Of a DNA stretch of 64,000 nucleotides, positions 10,616 to 21,616 are shown in pieces. Source of the DNA: Euphorbia lathyris (Eukaryota; Streptophyta; Magnoliopsida; Malpighiales; Euphorbiaceae); assembly GCF_963576675.1 (NCBI RefSeq), contig NC_088910.1, positions 109,520,807 through 109,584,806 on the forward strand. Reading direction: 5' to 3'. How positions within the stretch are numbered: position 1 is the first letter of the stretch; the number at the start of each line of letters is the position of its first letter. The notes under the pieces were generated by a model that saw only the letters and a program-made list of their open reading frames with translations, was not told the DNA's origin and did no database searches. The position numbers and the translations under genes are program-made.

Positions 10616-11519
10616 CTTTTATTATAATTTCATATCCTTTGAGCTTAAATGGTTTAGAAATTTCACCAATTAATGAGGTTGCTATGTAAAAAAAAAAATC
10701 TATTTCAACCCAAAAATTTATAGTTGAAGGATGCTTTTCAGTGTCGTTAAATTCTTAGCTACACTATTCAAAGCGTCGTTAAATTGTATGTCGTTAACTT
10801 TAACAACGGATAAATTCTTGTGTGGGTAAATAGTATTCGGGTTAGTTCGTTTAGCCCAGTGATTTCTCACTTCTTTTCTTTATTGATGATTCCATAATGT
10901 TATTTCATCTTCCATTGATGAATGTAATGTGACTACTAGAATTTTGAATCCGTGTGGAAAAGACTCAGGGAAATGCATTAATTTTAACAAGTACAGACTA
11001 CGTCTGAAATCATATTTAGCTATAATATCAGGGATGGGCTTAAAACGAATCTGAAGATATTATGGCATATAAATCTCCCCAAGGTGCTTTTTCCAACCAT
11101 TATTCTAAATACAATCTTCCCCCATGCACCGTTAGAAGGTATTTGTTTCAATTTTTTAGGGTTGACTCCAAACTGCAGGAAATATAACGTTTGGTTAGGT
11201 TTATATAACAACATTTTTTAGCATTTTCTCTATAAACTGCAGTGTTTTGAAACTTTTCATAAACAGCTGTTTGTAGTTATTTATTATTGACAAAATTATC
11301 ATTCTTATTTCCATAAAATATGTTTCTTCTTTAACATTATATATAATTCTACAACATAATTACCGGAAGAACAAAGTTTGTTGCGTTCAACATATTTAGA
11401 CTGATTACCCAACTCATTACCTATCTAGACTATTTTGTTTTTTTTTTTTTTTGTTACTTTCTCAAAACACCCTTCATATATATATATATATAACACTTAG
11501 AAATTATTTACTCATTCTT
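10616..11519. other. Host intergenic DNA
   Basis: No gene recognised. Contains a T-run near 11439-11452 and a short (AT)n microsatellite at about 11478-11492. The repeated GTCGTTAA motifs around 10742-10795 may be a small transposon relic, but no ends are visible. Confidence 0.45.
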
Positions 11520-11592
11520 CTTTCTCTCTTCCGTCTGACTTCGCATTTTTCGCAATTTGTGAAGCATGCGAAGGTAACACTAATTCACATAA
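11520..11592 (+). repeat. Left arm of a foldback element split by CACTA-1
   Basis: The sequence around CAATTTGTGAAGCATGCGAA recurs inverted at about 41275-41345 on the other side of CACTA-1, roughly 80 percent identical over about 55 bp. It ends with the TAA target duplication (11590-11592). Confidence 0.55.
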
Positions 11593-11960
11593 CACTACGC
11601 CAAAACCCCCTTCAGACGACGGTTAAAAACCGTCGTCCCGCGAGATATAAATCTATCACAGGGCTCGCTGCCGTCTATTGCACCTTCAGACGACGGTTAG
11701 GTTCTGTCATTTGAAGATACTATACATGACATCAGCCTAGTTTCGTACTGTCATATGAACATTGTTACGATGCATCTTTTTATTTATTAACGCCACTTTT
11801 AATATCATCACATGACATACTAATAATTAAAAATGTCAAGTCGCTATATGGGAAATTGGCATATTGGTATTCGCGGTGACAGTTTTTATAATAATTTCTG
11901 TCGTAGTAACTTGTATCAGATGGCATAGGTCTTAATCAATCATGTCAAGAGATTTGTTTT
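11593..11960 (+). repeat. CACTA-1 left terminal inverted repeat and subterminal repeats
   Basis: Terminal CACTACGCCAAAA followed by repeated CAGACGACGGTT (two close copies, one forming a hairpin with AACCGTCGTC) and TGTCATTTGAA/TGTCATATGAA motifs. These are candidate transposase-binding sites. Confidence 0.8.
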
Positions 11961-12234
11961 AGATGACAGATTCTTTTAATTTAATGTCTTTTTATTGTTG
12001 TTTAGATGATATTTTTTTAAACGTAAATGTCACTCCTTGCCTTCTTCTTCGAATGATTCTGAAAATGAACAAAATTTATCAAATGAACAAGAATTTCTGT
12101 ATATCAATGATTTTAGTTTTACTGGAGAATAATGCTCATAATCTGTTTACATTTGAACTACACAAATAACTGAATGAATGTAGGGTAAAAAAAATATAAG
12201 CAATTAATGTACATCTCCAAATCTGTAAATATAG
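11961..12234. other. CACTA-1 interior, no gene seen
   Basis: AT-rich filler between the subterminal repeats and the first exon-like fragment. Nothing recognisable. Confidence 0.4.
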
Positions 12235-12329
12235 TCAAAGGCGTGGTGGTGTTGATTGGAAAGCCAAATCCAACTTGAACTGAAGCATATCTAAGTCATC
12301 ATCTCCTAGAATCCCCAAAGTCTTGGTAT
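12235..12329 (-). pseudogene. Exon-like fragment of an unidentified gene in CACTA-1
   Basis: After a TTTTGCAG acceptor the minus strand reads TKTLGILGDDDLDMLQFKL then DLAFQSTPPRL and a stop. The composition is protein-like and the frame unbroken, suggesting the last exon of a captured host gene or of a former CACTA protein. The family is not recognised. Confidence 0.35.
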
Positions 12330-12520
12330 CTGCAAAACCAATTGATGATGCTCATTAATTACACACCGTATACAGATAGACCTAATTAATCTCCTTTTAC
12401 CCTTTCTCCATTCTGAGACCCTTCACTTACCCACCCACATTATAAATAGGAAGCGTTTACCAATTCTCAATAGTCACCCAGGGTAACTTAACACTATACT
12501 TACAGTTTGTTATTTCGAGC

Positions 12521-12711
12521 ATGAATAGAAGGAACCTCTATCGTAATGTTGAGTTTCAGATTGACCAACTCCAATATGAGGCACCTAGGTGGCTTGTCAA
12601 TATACATGGTCCTGACCGGCAGCAATGGACTGTCGTGTTGAATGGCCCTCCAAACACCCCTTATGAAGGAGGTGTATTCATAGTCCAAATGGACTTCCCT
12701 GTCGATTTCCC
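12521..12711 (+). pseudogene. E2-like (UBC fold) gene, first exon, cut by element A
   Basis: The ATG at 12521 starts MNRRNLYRNVEFQIDQLQYE, then WLVNIHGPDRQQWTVVLNGP and NTPYEGGVFIVQMDFPVDFP. This is the N-terminal half of a ubiquitin-conjugating (E2) fold: helix 1, the strand meander, and the GPxNTPYEGGVF and FPxxFP signatures. E2 enzymes carry activated ubiquitin on a cysteine and pass it to substrates with an E3. The frame is interrupted at 12711 by the TGATGG end of element A and resumes at 37682. The exon is otherwise undamaged, so the gene was probably an open, gene-like insert of CACTA-1 when A landed. Confidence 0.8.
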
Positions 12712-13729
12712 TGATGGACGCTATGCCTAGTAGGTTGTGAATAGAGTATGGATGATGGGTGAGAATATATAAGTGTACGGGATGCACGTGTTCTTAGACT
12801 CTACTAGACGCGGCTACTTAGGGGAAAGTGTACCCCGTCGTATCAAGTAATAATCCGGTTAAGACCGGGTATCGAATCCACGGGATTTATAACTACAAGT
12901 ATTAGACGACTCGGTTTTATACGTTATCTAAGCGGTGAATACTTTGAGTTGATTCAGGGAACAACTACAAACTACTCCTAACTACGGGTGAGACAAGTTT
13001 ATATAGCAAAATCCACGGAATGATATGGATGGCGATAAGTTATAAATATGACAAATAATGACTCTCAATATATAAACGGTTAATGTTTTACTCTTGCAAT
13101 GACGATTACGTGTACTGTGACCGATCCGTGAAGTACTTAAACTACGTGGTTCCTAGTCAAGGCGTGTCTAATGCTTGGGACCAGAAATTAGGGCCAGTAA
13201 GTTCCGTGGTTTGTCAATTCCTACGGTTTCCGGAGCGTCACTTCCGGTAAGGCAACACCTATATGAATCCCTAAAGATAGCCCGAATGGCGTCGGAAATC
13301 GCGTTCTCCTACACATAATAATTACGAGTTTCAAAACAAGTAGCAAACATCAACACAAATATAGAGAAAGAGATTATGAATCATAGATTATAAATATGGA
13401 GAATGTAAATGTGAATTACAACCAAGCCTAGTACATAGGAAGAGTACAAGCTAATTAGCAAGTGAAAAGGGAAGAATCCACCCTCGGAACTCGCTAACCG
13501 GACTCAAGGCCGTCTCTTAGGACTTGGAAGTGGAGCTTTCGAGCTTGGTGAGTGGAGATGGAACGGAACTTTGACGGAATGCCGGAATCAACGAACAAGC
13601 TCTCAAGGTGGAAGAGAATTGCTATGTAAAATATAATCTCACACAAAAATAACAAGAGTTTAAACTATAATAACAATGGTCTATAAAAAAAGGTGTCTCA
13701 AAAGTGTAGATTCAGCCCCTATTTATACA

Positions 13730-13738
13730 CATCAAGCT
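13730..13738 (-). promoter_or_regulatory. Element A LTR TATA box
   Basis: Minus-strand TATAAATAG, about 70 bp downstream of the palindrome array. It presumably sets the start of the element transcript. The twin copy in the right LTR is at 30260-30268. Confidence 0.7.
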
Positions 13739-13805
13739 AGGGCAAAGTTGTAATTTCATAAGATACAAGCATGGAGGAACATGATTTTGTGCAGATTTCC
13801 CATGA

Positions 13806-14213
13806 TACGCCTCGCGTATGGTGGAGTACGCCCCACGTAATTGCCCATTTCGTCAGAAATCTCCTGCATGTGGACCAAATCTAGATCTTGTTGTCTTAAT
13901 CACGCCTCGCGTGGACTGGGATGCGCCTCGCGTGTTTGAGTTTCTGAGATTTTATAGCTTGATTTGGCCCTTTTACGCCTCGCGTAGTCGAAACACGCCC
14001 CGCATAAATGAGTCTCTGATCTTTTTGCATTGAAGAACTTCCTTACACGCCTCGCGATTAGGCTTATCATTTCTGACACATGTTCCACGCCCCGCGTGGT
14101 GGTTGATACGCCCCGCGTATTGGTGACTAGATTCCACGTGGTGTCTGTGGATTGCTCAATTATTTCTGACCAAATGTTCCACGCCCCGCGTAAAGGGAGG
14201 TACGCCCCGCGTA
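13806..14213 (-). repeat. U3 array of ACGC-CYC-GCGT palindromes in element A LTR
   Basis: About eleven copies of a 12-14 bp imperfect palindrome, typified by TACGCCCCGCGTA and CACGCCTCGCGTGG, stand at about 13806, 13828, 13911, 13932, 13975, 13994, 14046, 14089, 14108, 14179 and 14201. They are often paired 15-25 bp apart. Copy number and spacing differ between the two LTRs. Confidence 0.85.
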
Positions 14214-14451
14214 TGTTGGTGGAATTTCACTCCTTGCTTGTACCTGAAACACAATTCTCGAGAGCCGAGTTAGCTTGACGTTTTTATTTTCTAAATTAAT
14301 CAAAAATAGGGAAAATTAACCATAAGTACGGAATTTATTTTTATTTCGTTAATTTATTTAAAACACTCTATTTTCGCAATTAAACTTATTTATTTTATCT
14401 AAAACTAAACCGTAAATTACGCTAAAAGATAGGGACGAAACACCCCTATCA

Positions 14452-16312
14452 AACCTCCTCGGACTTTAAAGTTTTACTTGTCCTCAAGTAAAAGAAATCG
14501 AAAGACAAGGGATTGAGATTATTAAGAAACAAACCGTCGGTTGGTTTTACCAAGTGCGTGATTCCGAAGCTAAAGTTTTATGCAAAGTTTTCGGTAAGTA
14601 CCTACGCAAACAAATGAGTGACCAAAACTTGTTTGAAACCTCCATGATCAAATTTAATAGGCAATATTAACGGGGGTCGATTATCTTTTGAGAACCCGAT
14701 AGTACCTCACCAAGGGATTTCACTCTTACGCTCAAATTTTGGTGGGTCGGTGTTTTTGCACTCTTCTTTGCACTTACTCGAAGTCACTTTGAGTTTGCAT
14801 TTTTATCCGGATTTTTCCTCCTATGTTATGGTCTAGGTAATATTAAAAATGAACCCGGAGGGGGGTTGTAATGCGGGTGGCTTTTTAGTGGTTAATTTTA
14901 AGAAACTCGAGTTTAAACACCATTTTGATGATCGCACCGTGCTTTTTATTTTGGCCTTAGTAAGTTTGTAAAATATAACTCGAAATTGCTCGGGTGGAGC
15001 TTGAGAACGCCTTTCGCTCTTTATTGTGTTTTTCTTTTTCTTTTTTTTTGAGAGTGGCACAAAAACGATCTCGAGGACTTATGGTGCTTTCTTATCAAGG
15101 CCTTGGTTTATTTCGGATGCAAATTGATTTTGTTGGTATTTAAACAAGAGGAAAAAAGGGTTAATTGTTAAAAGGGTATTAACAAGAAAAGTCGGTTAAT
15201 AAGCTCGAGGGGGTTTCCTAGAGGTTGATGAAAACGAGAAAAATAAATTAAGAAAAGAGTTAGACTAAGTGGGTTCGTTTTATCATCTATTGCCATTTTA
15301 ACTAAACTAAGTGTACTTAACCCAGTATTAGATGCAAACTCTATGAGTCGAGTGAAGTCAAAGCTCTCGAAAATTTGTGAAAGAAATAGAGTTCTCGTAC
15401 GAACTCTTTTAGGCTCAAAATTACCTCACAAAATTTCGGGTTAAATTGTGTACGTTCAAGTTCTCGTCAAATTTTCAACTATCCCGTTTTTATTGCCTTT
15501 TTGAATTTTATTATGGAGATGACTTGTGGGTTAGGACTTAATGCTTTCGTTTAGTACGAACCTTGGCTTTGCATAGAACCTAGAGTTTTAGAATTAAGAC
15601 TAAAATTTCTTACTAAAACCGCTCCTTTGTATGAATGACTTTACATCTAAGGACAAATAACGGAACTTTAATTAATTTCCGAGGGAGGTACTGTGTCGGA
15701 AAAATTAAAGAATCAATAAATTAGTTTCATTAATTTGTTGTTTGTTTTATTTTTTTATTTTTGTTTTTGTTAGTGCAAAACAAATGGTACGTGCGGGGTT
15801 GCACGGCCCTCCGCGTTATTAAAATGACGCATATTCCAATGGCGTCGCAAGAGAAAACAAAAACAAAAACAAAAATAAAGAAGGAATAAAACTAGACCTT
15901 TAAAGGTCATGTCCTACGCGAGGCGTGCCCAGGGGGGCGCCCCGCGTAGGAGGTGCATTTTTAGCCATTTTTTGCCAGAGACTCAAATACGCGGGGCGCA
16001 GTATGAGGGGCACCCCACGTGTTTGAGTTTCTGGGCTTTTTATGCAAGAAAAATGACGATCACGCGGTGCGTAAAAGGGAGTACGCCCTGCGTGAATGTT
16101 ATTAATGGCGCATAAATCGAGAAGAATAAACACGAAAAAGAAGAACGAAACGTAAACGGAAATCGGAAATATATTAAAGAGAAAAGAAAGTACAAGAAAA
16201 ACATAAAAAGATAGCAAAAATAACAAAGGACATACCTAAAACGAAACAAATTAAGATAAACATGAAAAAGGAAAATACAAAACAAAGGAAAACATAACAA
16301 AAAAAAAGGAAA
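14452..16312 (-). other. Element A 3' non-coding region
   Basis: Between ORF1 and the 3' LTR. It begins with the polypurine tract and the ACTTGAGGACAAGT segment also seen in element C (ACTTGGGGACAAGT near 35390). No open frame is supported. A further palindrome cluster (copies around 15913-16095, such as TACGCGAGGCGTG) sits just after ORF1. Confidence 0.7.
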
Positions 16313-17524
16313 CTATGGTTGAGGCAGAGGAGGATTTCCGTGGATGTTGACGTAGGAGGCGAAGGAGTAGGTGAGGGCATCGAAGCGAGCATCGAGATGG
16401 GCCCGATCCTCACGCCTTTGAACTTCAGAGGCGTCGAGGCGAGCATCGATGGCATTGAAGCGGGAGTCAAAATGGGCCCGATCACGACGTTGGTTATCCT
16501 CCAAAATATCCAACCGGGCATAAAGGGAGTTGAAGTCATGGAGGGGTGGTGGACTGAAATTGAGGCCCATATCCGAGTCTGAGCCCTCTTCCTCGTTTGA
16601 GTGGGCCGCCCCTGAAGTTTCACCCGGGCCGGAGGTAGGGCGCTTGAGTGCTTTGAAAGCATTTTTCTCCAAGGGTCGTGGCTCCAAGCTGGGGAGGCGG
16701 TTAAGGGCGGCTTCGCCAAGAGCGGAGGTGGCGAAGATGGTGATGAGATGGCCCAACCCGATTTTGCCACGTTTTTGGGTAGGCATGGAGTGGAGTTGGA
16801 TGGCCACGAGATAGGAAAGGTCATAAGCAAGCCCGTTGGCACATCAATAGAGGGCCAAAAGCTCATGCTTCTTGACCTTGTTGGACTCGGACTTCCCCAA
16901 GAAGTAGAAGGATATGAACCGGTGGAGAAGTTGCAGGATTGGGTCGCGGATGCACGTCGGGCGGAGGTTGGAGATGTCGTAATCCTCAGACCCGGTGATG
17001 GTGGTCCAAAAATCACGAGGGGAGACGCCCTTGGGCCAATGTGCAATGCCCGCTTCCGCTTGTTTAGTGAAATGATTGTGGAGCCATTGGGTGTCAATGG
17101 TGAAAGGTCGGTTGTGGAGGCGGAAGTTGAATAGGGCGGCTCCCGGAACATTGTTGGATTCTAGGGAGGTGTAGAACTCCACCACCAACGAAGAGTAGAC
17201 GTGGTGGCGTGCCCGATAATGATCGAGCCAATTTAGAGCACGGAGGCGGTCCTCGAAGGCACCTCCAACGTTGTAGCGGTCAAGAATGCTACGATCAATA
17301 TAAGGGAGCTCCATCACGTGGGCGGCAGAGAGTGTTTGGTAGTTTTGGGCTTCCTCTTCGGTGAGAAGATGGAAGGGAGCCTGGTATTGGCGGGTGAGTG
17401 GTGGTGTTTCCTCCCGTTTGGGAGGCGGTGGTGATTGGCGTAGTTGTTGATTTTATGTGCGGGAGGTACGTGCCCGAGTGGACCGCGGGGGGCGCATGTC
17501 GGCGGTTTGTTTTCGCCTTACCAT
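16313..17524 (-). pseudogene. Element A ORF1-like protein (Athila group), two in-frame stops
   Basis: The ATG at 17524 opens MVRRKQTADMRPPRSTRART, followed by TAA after about 24 codons. The same frame continues through FHLLTEEEAQNYQTLS, MELPYIDRSILDRYNVGG, LNWLDHYRARHHVYSSLVVE, GVSPRDFWTTITG and KVKKHELLALY, where a TGA (about 16844) interrupts, then on to TAG at 16313. The first half resembles the Athila ORF1 family of unknown function. The last 90 residues are a coiled coil with repeated RDRAHFDSRFNAIDARLD-type units. About 90 bp upstream is a separate TATAAATAG, and upstream of that a palindrome array, so it may have its own promoter. Identity is from overall resemblance; the broken frame is read directly. 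Confidence 0.65.
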
Positions 17525-17612
17525 GGTGTGAGTGGAGAATTGAGAGGAAGTAGAAGAAGAGTAGGGGGTGTTTGAGTGAGTTGTGAGGAAGAAGAGGGAG
17601 AGAAAGGGGGAC

Positions 17613-17621
17613 TATTTATAG
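17613..17621 (-). promoter_or_regulatory. Putative internal TATA box for element A ORF1
   Basis: Minus-strand TATAAATAG, the same octamer plus G as in the A, B and C LTRs, about 90 bp upstream of the ORF1 ATG at 17524. Confidence 0.6.
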
Positions 17622-17659
17622 GGGAGGAGTGGGGAATCCAAGTAAAACTCGGATTCCCA

Positions 17660-18330
17660 GGGGGTACGCGAGGCGTGAAGGGGCCACGCCACGCGTATCC
17701 CACCTCCTGCCCGTTATTTGGCATGCAAATGACACAGTACGCGGGGCGTGCAGGGGAGCATGCCTCGCGTATTGCACCTCCTGACCCTATTTTGGTGGGA
17801 GAAGGGTGAGGAAGGGTACGCCCCGCGTAAAAGGCGGAAATTGAAACATTTTTTTCGGTTTTAAACAGTTTTTTAGAATTTTTTATGGGCTTTAATGGCT
17901 TATTTAATGTTTTTATGATTTGTTAATTCTTTTTAATGTTTTTAACTTATAATTAAGAGGGTAGTTAATCCAAAATTTATTATGGAGGGAGGTTGAAGAG
18001 ATTTGAATTTGAAAAGGTGGGATGTGATTGGAGAGAGGAAGAGGTGGAGTGGAGAAGTGGGAAAGATTTTTGGGGAAGAGGAGAGAGTGATGGGAAAGGT
18101 GGGAGAGGGAAAGGCTGCCATGGGGAGTTGTAATTCACAACTCCCCGAGGATACGCGAGGCGTGCCCTAGGGCACGTTCCGCGTGTCCTTCCACGTGGCG
18201 CTTATTTGAAAAGGGGCTAACCGCCGAAGGTTACGCGGGGCGTGGTAGGAGAGGCGCCCCACGCAGCGTGTCTTTTATTGTGAAAATGGGTAAGACACGC
18301 AGATGCGCGGGTGTACTGGGTTGTACGTCC
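17660..18330 (-). repeat. Second palindrome array, upstream of ORF1
   Basis: Copies of the element A palindrome family at about 17666 (TACGCGAGGCGTG), 17687, 17737, 17760, 17817, 18152, 18172, 18232, 18254 and 18325, mostly in close pairs. The order array, TATA box, ORF copies the LTR arrangement. Confidence 0.75.
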
Positions 18331-18598
18331 CGCGTGATTAAGAATTTTTGGATTAAAATGGGATTTGTTTTTCTTTTGATTTATGAGAAATAAAAATAAA
18401 AATAAAAATAGAATTATAACTAAAAATGAAAATAACGAAATGGAGGAAACTAAAAATAACATACGTAGAAATAAATAAAAGTAGAAACAAATAAAAATAA
18501 GTTGAAAAACGGTTATAGTACATATAAACAAGTGGTTCGAGAAATTCAAACCGATGCTACGTTTAGAGTCGAAGTAGCTTGCTTTCTTATGCGGCGGC

Positions 18599-19380
18599 TC
18601 AATGCAAGTTGTCCGAGTTGGAACTTGACGGGTCCGAACTTCCACTATTTAGGAGCGTTATCGCCTGTCCGGACTCCCGATTTTTGCCCCGCGGGTTCTG
18701 CTCGGTGTTCGCCGGGAGGGTTCCTAGTGGCCTTTCTTGTTGCTGATGATTCAAGTGGGCTACTTGGCGGCTAAGGTCCCTGCAAAACACCTCACTATCG
18801 GAAAGACCTGTTAATATATCCTTCAATAACGACGTGACCGACTTGCCATGCACATTGTCGGGAGGCGGAGCGTTCCGATTACCGAGCAAGGCTTGTGATT
18901 GCCCTAGCCCGTTTTCCCGATATTCCTGCTCAAAGTCAGATGGGGGCCTCAACACATTATTATTATTACCATATGACAAGTTCGGGTGTTGGTATCGAGG
19001 CCTCCAACCGCTGTTATTATTATTGTTGTGGTGATAGGAGTTCAGGTTAGGATTGTACCTTTGGTTGCCTCCTATATAACTTACATTCTCGATGTCGCCG
19101 ACGAAAGGGCTACCGGCTTGGCAATTGAGTCTGTCATGGTCCCCACCATAGTGATTGCACATCAGGACCTGTGCAACCTTGTTAAGGCTCAACTGGGCTA
19201 TCAAAGCGTCAAGTTTTTTATTCATCTCCGCCATGGAACTTTTCGGAGCCTCTTTGTCCACGACGAACATTTAATGTCGCGAAGGTCCGGCAAGCCGATC
19301 CTCTTGCCATTGCATGCTTTTCCTTGCGAGCTCGTGGATGAGCTCGTACGCTTCACTGGCCGACTTCCTAAACAGGTCCC
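18599..19380 (-). pseudogene. Element A gag, C-terminal part (after the element B insertion)
   Basis: Joined across element B, the frame runs SVAGGDLFRKSASEAYELIH ... QWQEDRLAGPSRH and a TAA. The next frame (19270-18599) continues MFVVDKEAPKSSMAEMNKKL, a CCHC-like knuckle CNHYGGDHDRLNC, a low-complexity Asn-rich stretch and SLLKDILTGLSDSEVFCRDL. This is the nucleocapsid side of an Athila gag. The same C-terminal layout occurs in the gag-like protein of element C. The frame change near 19270 disables it. Confidence 0.8.
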
Positions 19381-20306
19381 TGATGCTCGTAAAATATATA
19401 GCATTTAATAGGACAAGTGTATCCTATCGCAACAAGTAATATTGTGCTAAGTACGAGATCGAACCACAAAGACTATTTGTTATAACTAGCAAATCTACCT
19501 AGAATGATCTAATTGTTTAGAGGGTTGGATAAATGTTTGGGTTTTTCTATAATTAACTAATTGAATTAAAAGCAATAACATATCAAAATAAAGTGAACAA
19601 TTGACAGGGTAGAAGGTGAATTAATGGTTGGCACAATCTAGGCTGAGGAATCATTTGATTAAATCCTATGTATGAGTTTAGGGAGTTCAGATTTATGTTT
19701 TACCAGTGATTGAAGGTAATTGCCCTAAGTGAAAGACTAATGTGATCAGTATTGTCCTTCCTATTCACATGCATTCGGGTGACGGCTTGATTAGGCATAT
19801 ACCTTAGGTCATGCAAAACATTAGGTTTATTGACAACTAAGGCTAAAGCCGTAGCCCAGCCACAAAGCCTCATTCCCAGTGGTCTCTAGCGAAGTCAGGT
19901 TAATACAAATTCGGTATAGACGATTCCGTGGTCAGGTTCTCATCTATCTATAATCCTATTTAATGTCAGGGTCACAGGCATTAGGCACATTATATACATA
20001 AACAGGCTAGTTGATCATTATCAATGTTCATTCTAGCATAAATCCTATTCCTAACAATTTCTAGGCATTAAGCATGCATAAACTGATCAATCAAATGTCC
20101 TAGATCCCTAATCATACATATTCATATAATCAATGTCATCCCCATCCCAAATTGGATGGGGATCAGTTCATAGACAAACCAATCACAACAAAAGGACAAT
20201 AGGAACAATGGAAAAAGCTTCAATTGAATATAAAAGGAAAAGATAAGAGGGAGAGATAGAAATCCAAAACCCGCTTGTTGATTCTGATTACAAAAATAGA
20301 AGATCT

Positions 20307-20630
20307 CACTAGTACAGAAATGCTCACTTGTGTCGCGCTTGAAGAGAAAGCGACACAACAGAGTAACTAGTGTCGCACGTTCTTTAAACGCGACACAACT
20401 AAGTATTCTGTGTAATCACTTGTGTTATGCTTGAAGAGCGTGCGTCACAAACGAGTTACTTCTTGTATCGCCTGTCTTGCAGTACGACACAAGAGTAAGC
20501 TTGTGACGTGCCTTTACCAAAACGACACAGGGAGTGTGTTATCTTTGTGACACGCTTTTATAAAAGCGACATAAATAGTGTGTTATCTTTGTGTCGCTCC
20601 TTTTTAAAAGTACGACACAACTAATACGAA
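20307..20630 (+). repeat. CACTA-2 subterminal repeats
   Basis: At least ten copies, in both orientations, of TGTGTCGC or close variants (for example 20328, 20350, 20372, 20390, 20480, 20523, 20597, 20620), as expected for transposase-binding sites. Confidence 0.8.
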
Positions 20631-21616
20631 CTACTATTTGAATATAAATATTTTTTCTTCATATTTTTTAAAATACTAAAAAATTAAAAAAAGGATGAAA
20701 ATCAAATATCCTGTACATATATATAAATTTAAAAACTTATCCTAAATAAATTAATTAAAAATAAAATGAACTGAAAAATATATACTTAAAATGTAAAAAT
20801 AGAGAATCAAACCTCTAACCTGTCATAACATTATCAAATGTCTTAACCATCTAAACCATTGTATCTCTTGTCAAGCATTCACTAATTATAATAAATATAA
20901 AATATTTAAATATAAAAATTTTACCTAATTAATAAAACCAGAACTCTTTTATCGTATCCTTTCTCTGCTTCCTTATTTCTAGGTTTTATTTTCTCCACCC
21001 AGTCAACTCCATAGCCGCCAACCTCCACCCTGCACACTGCCATCTCCACCTTGCACCACCACCTCGACCTTGCACCACTACCTCGCACATCGTCGTTCGT
21101 ATCTTCGGTCATTCCACTTCTCAGGGCGCCGAAAACAGGGAGCGGCTTCTCCACCGCTTCCTCCACCTCTCGATCTCCACCTCTTCTGCACAAAATCTAA
21201 AGGTTTAAATCTTATAAACAGAGATGCAAATCAAAATCTAAAGGTTTGATGTGCTTATGAGGGATGTCGCATCGGAGGAACACCTAATTTCCAATCCGTT
21301 AAGGATTTTAGAGATTTGATTGATTGAGAATTACTGTTTCAGGATCTAGGGTTTTGTCGTCACGGTGGGATTGCTGATTCTAAACGAGGCATTGCATATG
21401 GGAGGGTAATTAATTACTAATTAATCATCTCTTAAACCCAATTTCAATTATACCAAATTTTATGTCTCTTTTAAATTCTTGTAAGCACTTGTTTTGTTAC
21501 TGATGTGAGCCTATCCGTTTGTCAGGTAGTTACTGGTTGATTTGTTTTTCTGGCTTTTAATTATGCATTCACATATATTTGGTACATAAAAATGCGATTC
21601 TCCAACCTCTGTTCAG
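20631..21616. other. CACTA-2 filler before the GCN1 capture
   Basis: AT-rich DNA, then a CCACC-rich stretch at 20995-21185 (repeated CCACCTTGCACCACC) that may be a captured 5' leader. No frame can be assigned to a known protein. Confidence 0.4.

Larger units (their letters stand above)
12712..14451 (-). repeat. Element A 3' LTR (left, intact)
   Basis: 1740 bp. Nearly identical to 29256-30464 plus 37151-37676, apart from indels inside the palindrome cluster. Carries TATAAATAG (minus strand, 13730-13738) and the GC-palindrome array. Confidence 0.95.

Noticed and set aside
12500..12787. Minus-strand frame across the E2 exon and the LTR start
   Set aside because: It crosses the insertion boundary of element A and is a shadow of the E2 exon.
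13806..14278. Small frames containing repeated APR motifs
   Set aside because: Again translations of the A palindromes inside an LTR, with no conserved protein.
16174..17151. A long proline/serine-rich frame (325 codons) overlapping the ORF1 of element A
   Set aside because: It is an alternative frame of the ORF1 region; the ORF1 frame has structured, Athila-like sequence and a coiled coil.
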